Part shown: positions 6,298-7,875 of the stretch, in pieces | Position numbering within the stretch: position 1 is the first letter of the stretch | Layout of the letters: the number at the start of each line of letters is the position of its first letter | NCBI GenBank assembly: GCA_937983055.1 | Contig: CALJLA010000276.1 | Location: 1 to 7,875, forward strand | DNA length: 7,875 nucleotides | Origin: an uncultured Pseudomonadota bacterium | Lineage (GTDB): Bacteria > Pseudomonadota > Gammaproteobacteria > Burkholderiales > Eutrophovitaceae | Reading direction: 5' to 3' | Notes under the pieces: model-generated | The model's input: only the letters and a program-made list of their open reading frames with translations | What the model was told of the DNA's origin: nothing | The model's database searches: none | Program-made: the position numbers and the translations under genes

Positions 6298-7659
6298 TCA
6301 GGTTACGTTGGCGAGCAGGCGGATGACATTCTGTTCGTCGAACCCCGCGCTGTCCACTTTCAGGTAGGCGACGCCCTCGGCCGAGAAAAGCACCTCGCGC
6401 ACGCCCGGCACCCGCGCCGGCGCCGCCTCCACGCCGCTGCCACGATCGGGCGCCATCCGCGGCAACTCGTAGCGGCGCGTCGCCAGCCGCTGCGGCGGCT
6501 TCATGCCGGCGGCGACCGCGAACCAGACCGCGGCCAGCGCCACGCACAGCGCGAATACCGCCTCGCGGCCGTAATGCTGGGCCAGCCAGCCGGCGGCGCT
6601 CGCGCCGGCGAAAGTGCCGACGAATTGCAGGGTGCTGTAGACGCCGATGGCGGCGCCCTTTGCCGCCGGCGGCGCCTGCTTGGTCACCATCGAGGGCAGC
6701 GATGCCTCAAGCAGGTTGAACGCCGCGAAAAACAGCACGAGCCCGGCAACCATCCAGGGCAGCGACTGCGCGCCGCCGCCGAGTACCGCGGCGGCCGCGC
6801 CGAGCACCACCACCGAGCAGAGAAACGCGGACTTCTGCCTGCCGCGCCGTTCGCTCGCGAGCATCGCCGGCACCATGATCGCGACGCTCGCGAGCATGAC
6901 CGGAAGGTACACCTTCCAGTGCGCCTGCGCCGGCAGATGCGCCTCCAGCGACAACGGCAGCTCGACAAACAGCGCCATCAGCATCGCGTGCAGCACGAGA
7001 ATGCCGACGTTGAGCCGCATCAGCTGTCCGTCGCGCAGTACTGCCGACAGCGGCACCGGCTCGCCATTCCGGCGCGCATCCTCTGCGGGCGCCGGCACCA
7101 CGAAACGCACCACGCCGGCCGCGCACAGCGCCAGCACGCCGGTCATGGCGAAGATGCCAGGCAAGCCGATGGCGCCCGCGAGCACCGGCGCGATCACCAT
7201 CGAAAGCGCAAACGCGGCGCCGATCGTCACGCCGATGATGGCCATGGCCTTGGTGCGGTTGGCGTCGCTGGTCAGGTCCGCGGCGAGCGCGATCACCGCC
7301 GCGGAGATGGCGCCCGCACCCTGCAGCGCGCGACCCAGCGTCACCATGTAGATGTCGTCCGCGAACGCGGCGACGAAACTGCCCGCAGCGAAGATCGCGA
7401 GACCGAGGTAAATCGTGCGCTTGCGGCCCCAGCGATCGGACAGGCGGCCGAAAGCAATCTGCAGCAGCGCCTGCGCCAGGCCGTAGGCGCCCAGCGCGAA
7501 TCCCACCAGGAATTTATCGTCACCGCCGGGCAACTCGCGCGCGTACAGCGCAAACACCGGCAGGATGATGAACATGCCCAGCATCCGCAGCCCGGCCACG
7601 CCCGAAAGGCCCAGGCTCGCCCGCAGCTCCCGCCGCGACATCCGCTCCGTCGAATGCAT
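6298..7659 (-). CDS. yajR: YajR-like MFS transporter with C-terminal YAM-type domain
   Basis: This inner-membrane proton-driven transporter of the drug/H+ antiporter type has an unknown physiological substrate. It has 453 residues (E. coli YajR has 454) and about twelve hydrophobic segments between ~20 and 386. MFS motif A reads GRLSDRWGRKR at 71-81 and motif B is around R110 in LGRALQGAGAIS. Other YajR-like stretches are RMLGMF (25-30), NRTKAMAIIGV (134-144), HWKVYLPVML (247-256) and KGAAIGVYSTLQF (334-346). A soluble tail (~388-453), containing PGVREVLFSAEGVAYLKVD (418-436), matches the cytoplasmic ferredoxin-like YAM domain that distinguishes YajR from ordinary MFS exporters. ATG 7659 lacks a Shine-Dalgarno. 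ATG 7641 (Met7) has GGAG three bases upstream and may be the real start. The gene is divergent from uvrA and upstream of ssb. Confidence 0.92.
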   Translation of the reverse strand: MHSTERMSRRELRASLGLSGVAGLRMLGMFIILPVFALYARELPGGDDKFLVGFALGAYGLAQALLQIAFGRLSDRWGRKRTIYLGLAIFAAGSFVAAFADDIYMVTLGRALQGAGAISAAVIALAADLTSDANRTKAMAIIGVTIGAAFALSMVIAPVLAGAIGLPGIFAMTGVLALCAAGVVRFVVPAPAEDARRNGEPVPLSAVLRDGQLMRLNVGILVLHAMLMALFVELPLSLEAHLPAQAHWKVYLPVMLASVAIMVPAMLASERRGRQKSAFLCSVVVLGAAAAVLGGGAQSLPWMVAGLVLFFAAFNLLEASLPSMVTKQAPPAAKGAAIGVYSTLQFVGTFAGASAAGWLAQHYGREAVFALCVALAAVWFAVAAGMKPPQRLATRRYELPRMAPDRGSGVEAAPARVPGVREVLFSAEGVAYLKVDSAGFDEQNVIRLLANVT

Positions 7660-7683
7660 GGAAGAACTGCTTTAAGTGGCGGA

Positions 7684-7713
7684 TTGGGAATGAAATGGGA
7701 AGTTGAGTATAGT
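7684..7713 (+). promoter_or_regulatory. Candidate sigma70 promoter of uvrA
   Basis: TTGGGA (7684-7689) and TATAGT (7708-7713), separated by 18 bp, match the -35 and -10 consensus at 4/6 and 5/6. Transcription would start near 7720, giving a leader of about 35 nt. An alternative further downstream is GTAACA (7712-7717), 17 bp, GATAGT (7735-7740), at 4/6 and 4/6, with a leader of about 8 nt. On the opposite strand the same spot reads TATACT (complement of 7706-7711), a plausible -10 for the transporter gene, but with no recognisable -35. TGGGAA is repeated at 7685-7690 and 7696-7701, one helical turn apart. Confidence 0.45.
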
Positions 7714-7720
7714 AACAGGT
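7701..7720 (+). promoter_or_regulatory. Degenerate LexA (SOS) box-like site overlapping the uvrA -10
   Basis: The core TTG-N10-CAG (7703-7718) differs from the SOS box core CTG-N10-CAG by one base in the outer triplets. The interior AGTATAGTAA is A/T-rich, with the central TATA conserved. Ten of 16 core positions match the E. coli consensus. The site covers the proposed -10 TATAGT, where a LexA repressor would block uvrA, and uvrA is a classical SOS gene. The match is imperfect, so this is a candidate only. Confidence 0.35.
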
Positions 7721-7754
7721 TCAGTCACGTGCGGGATAGTTCGAGTTGTCTTCG

Positions 7755-7875
7755 ATGGACGTCATCCGCATTCGCGGTGCGCGCACTCACAACCTGAAGA
7801 ACATCAGCCTCGCTCTACCGAAGGACCAGCCGGTGGTACTCACCGGCCGGTCGGGTTCGGGCACGTCCTACCGTG
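7755..7875 (+). CDS. uvrA: Excinuclease ABC subunit A (UvrA), N-terminal fragment cut by the window end
   Basis: Only the first 40 codons are present. UvrA is the ATPase that finds bulky DNA lesions with UvrB in nucleotide excision repair. The N-terminus MDVIRIRGARTHNLKNISLA is nearly the family signature, and the ATG at 7755 is where UvrA proteins start. No clear Shine-Dalgarno is visible. The first Walker A should read GLSGSGKSSL at about residues 31-40 but here reads GRSGSGTSYR, so the lysine equivalent to E. coli K37 is threonine. The changes cluster in the last ~28 bases, which suggests poor sequence at a contig end rather than a true inactive enzyme. Identity is secure from the N-terminus and from the neighbouring yajR and ssb. 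Confidence 0.93.
   Translation, partial: MDVIRIRGARTHNLKNISLALPKDQPVVLTGRSGSGTSYR

Noticed and set aside
4766..6547. A 593-codon minus-strand frame covering lysR antisense and ssb in another frame.
   Set aside because: No domain is recognisable, and ssb and lysR explain the same DNA far better.
7719..7726. GTTCAGTC near uvrA, identical to the half-site of the palindrome at 1-17.
   Set aside because: There is no matching right half beside it. A single 8-mer match is weak evidence for a shared regulator.
5602..7797. A 731-codon open frame on the plus strand across lysR, ssb, the transporter gene and the start of uvrA.
   Set aside because: It overlaps four well-supported genes out of frame or antisense, and its composition (Arg/His/Gln-rich) is that of an antisense shadow.
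1..7875. Searched by eye for tRNA, rRNA, CRISPR repeats, insertion sequence ends and attachment sites.
   Set aside because: Nothing convincing was seen; the coding density and gene types are those of core chromosome.

Overview
The window is 7.9 kb of ordinary, GC-rich (roughly two thirds G+C by eye) proteobacterial chromosome. The order uvrA / YajR-type MFS transporter / ssb, with uvrA divergent from the other two, is familiar from Betaproteobacteria and pseudomonads. The strong G/C third-position bias and the fused indolepyruvate oxidoreductase fit a metabolically versatile betaproteobacterium (Rhodocyclales or Burkholderiales type). That taxonomic placement is inference.

Left part: a palindrome sits at the left edge (1-17), followed by one very large gene on the minus strand (32-3499). 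It encodes a single-chain indolepyruvate:ferredoxin oxidoreductase that fuses the alpha (thiamine diphosphate), iron-sulfur and gamma parts and adds a C-terminal extension. A 252-bp gap with strong GC inverted repeats separates it from the next gene.

Middle part: a zinc-independent MDR-family oxidoreductase (3752-4762, minus) is divergent from a LysR-type regulator (4868-5830, plus). They share a 105-bp spacer that contains direct repeats of a GCGAAACCCG-like element. The regulator probably controls the oxidoreductase, itself, or both. The lysR gene runs head-on into ssb, and the two stop codons overlap on a CTAG.

Right part: ssb (5827-6276, minus) lies 21 bp downstream of a YajR-like MFS transporter (6298-7659, minus), and the two probably form a transcription unit. 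The 95-bp spacer between the transporter and uvrA holds a sigma70-like promoter for uvrA overlapped by a degenerate LexA-box-like sequence. The window ends 40 codons into uvrA. In the last ~28 bases several codons depart from the near-invariant Walker A sequence, including the catalytic lysine, which looks more like a low-quality contig end than biology.

I found no RNA genes, mobile elements, CRISPR arrays or clear intrinsic terminators, and no sign of a previously undescribed system. The observations worth checking are the regulatory DNA elements, the overlapping convergent stops, the unusual cysteine arrangement of the oxidoreductase, and the altered uvrA Walker A.
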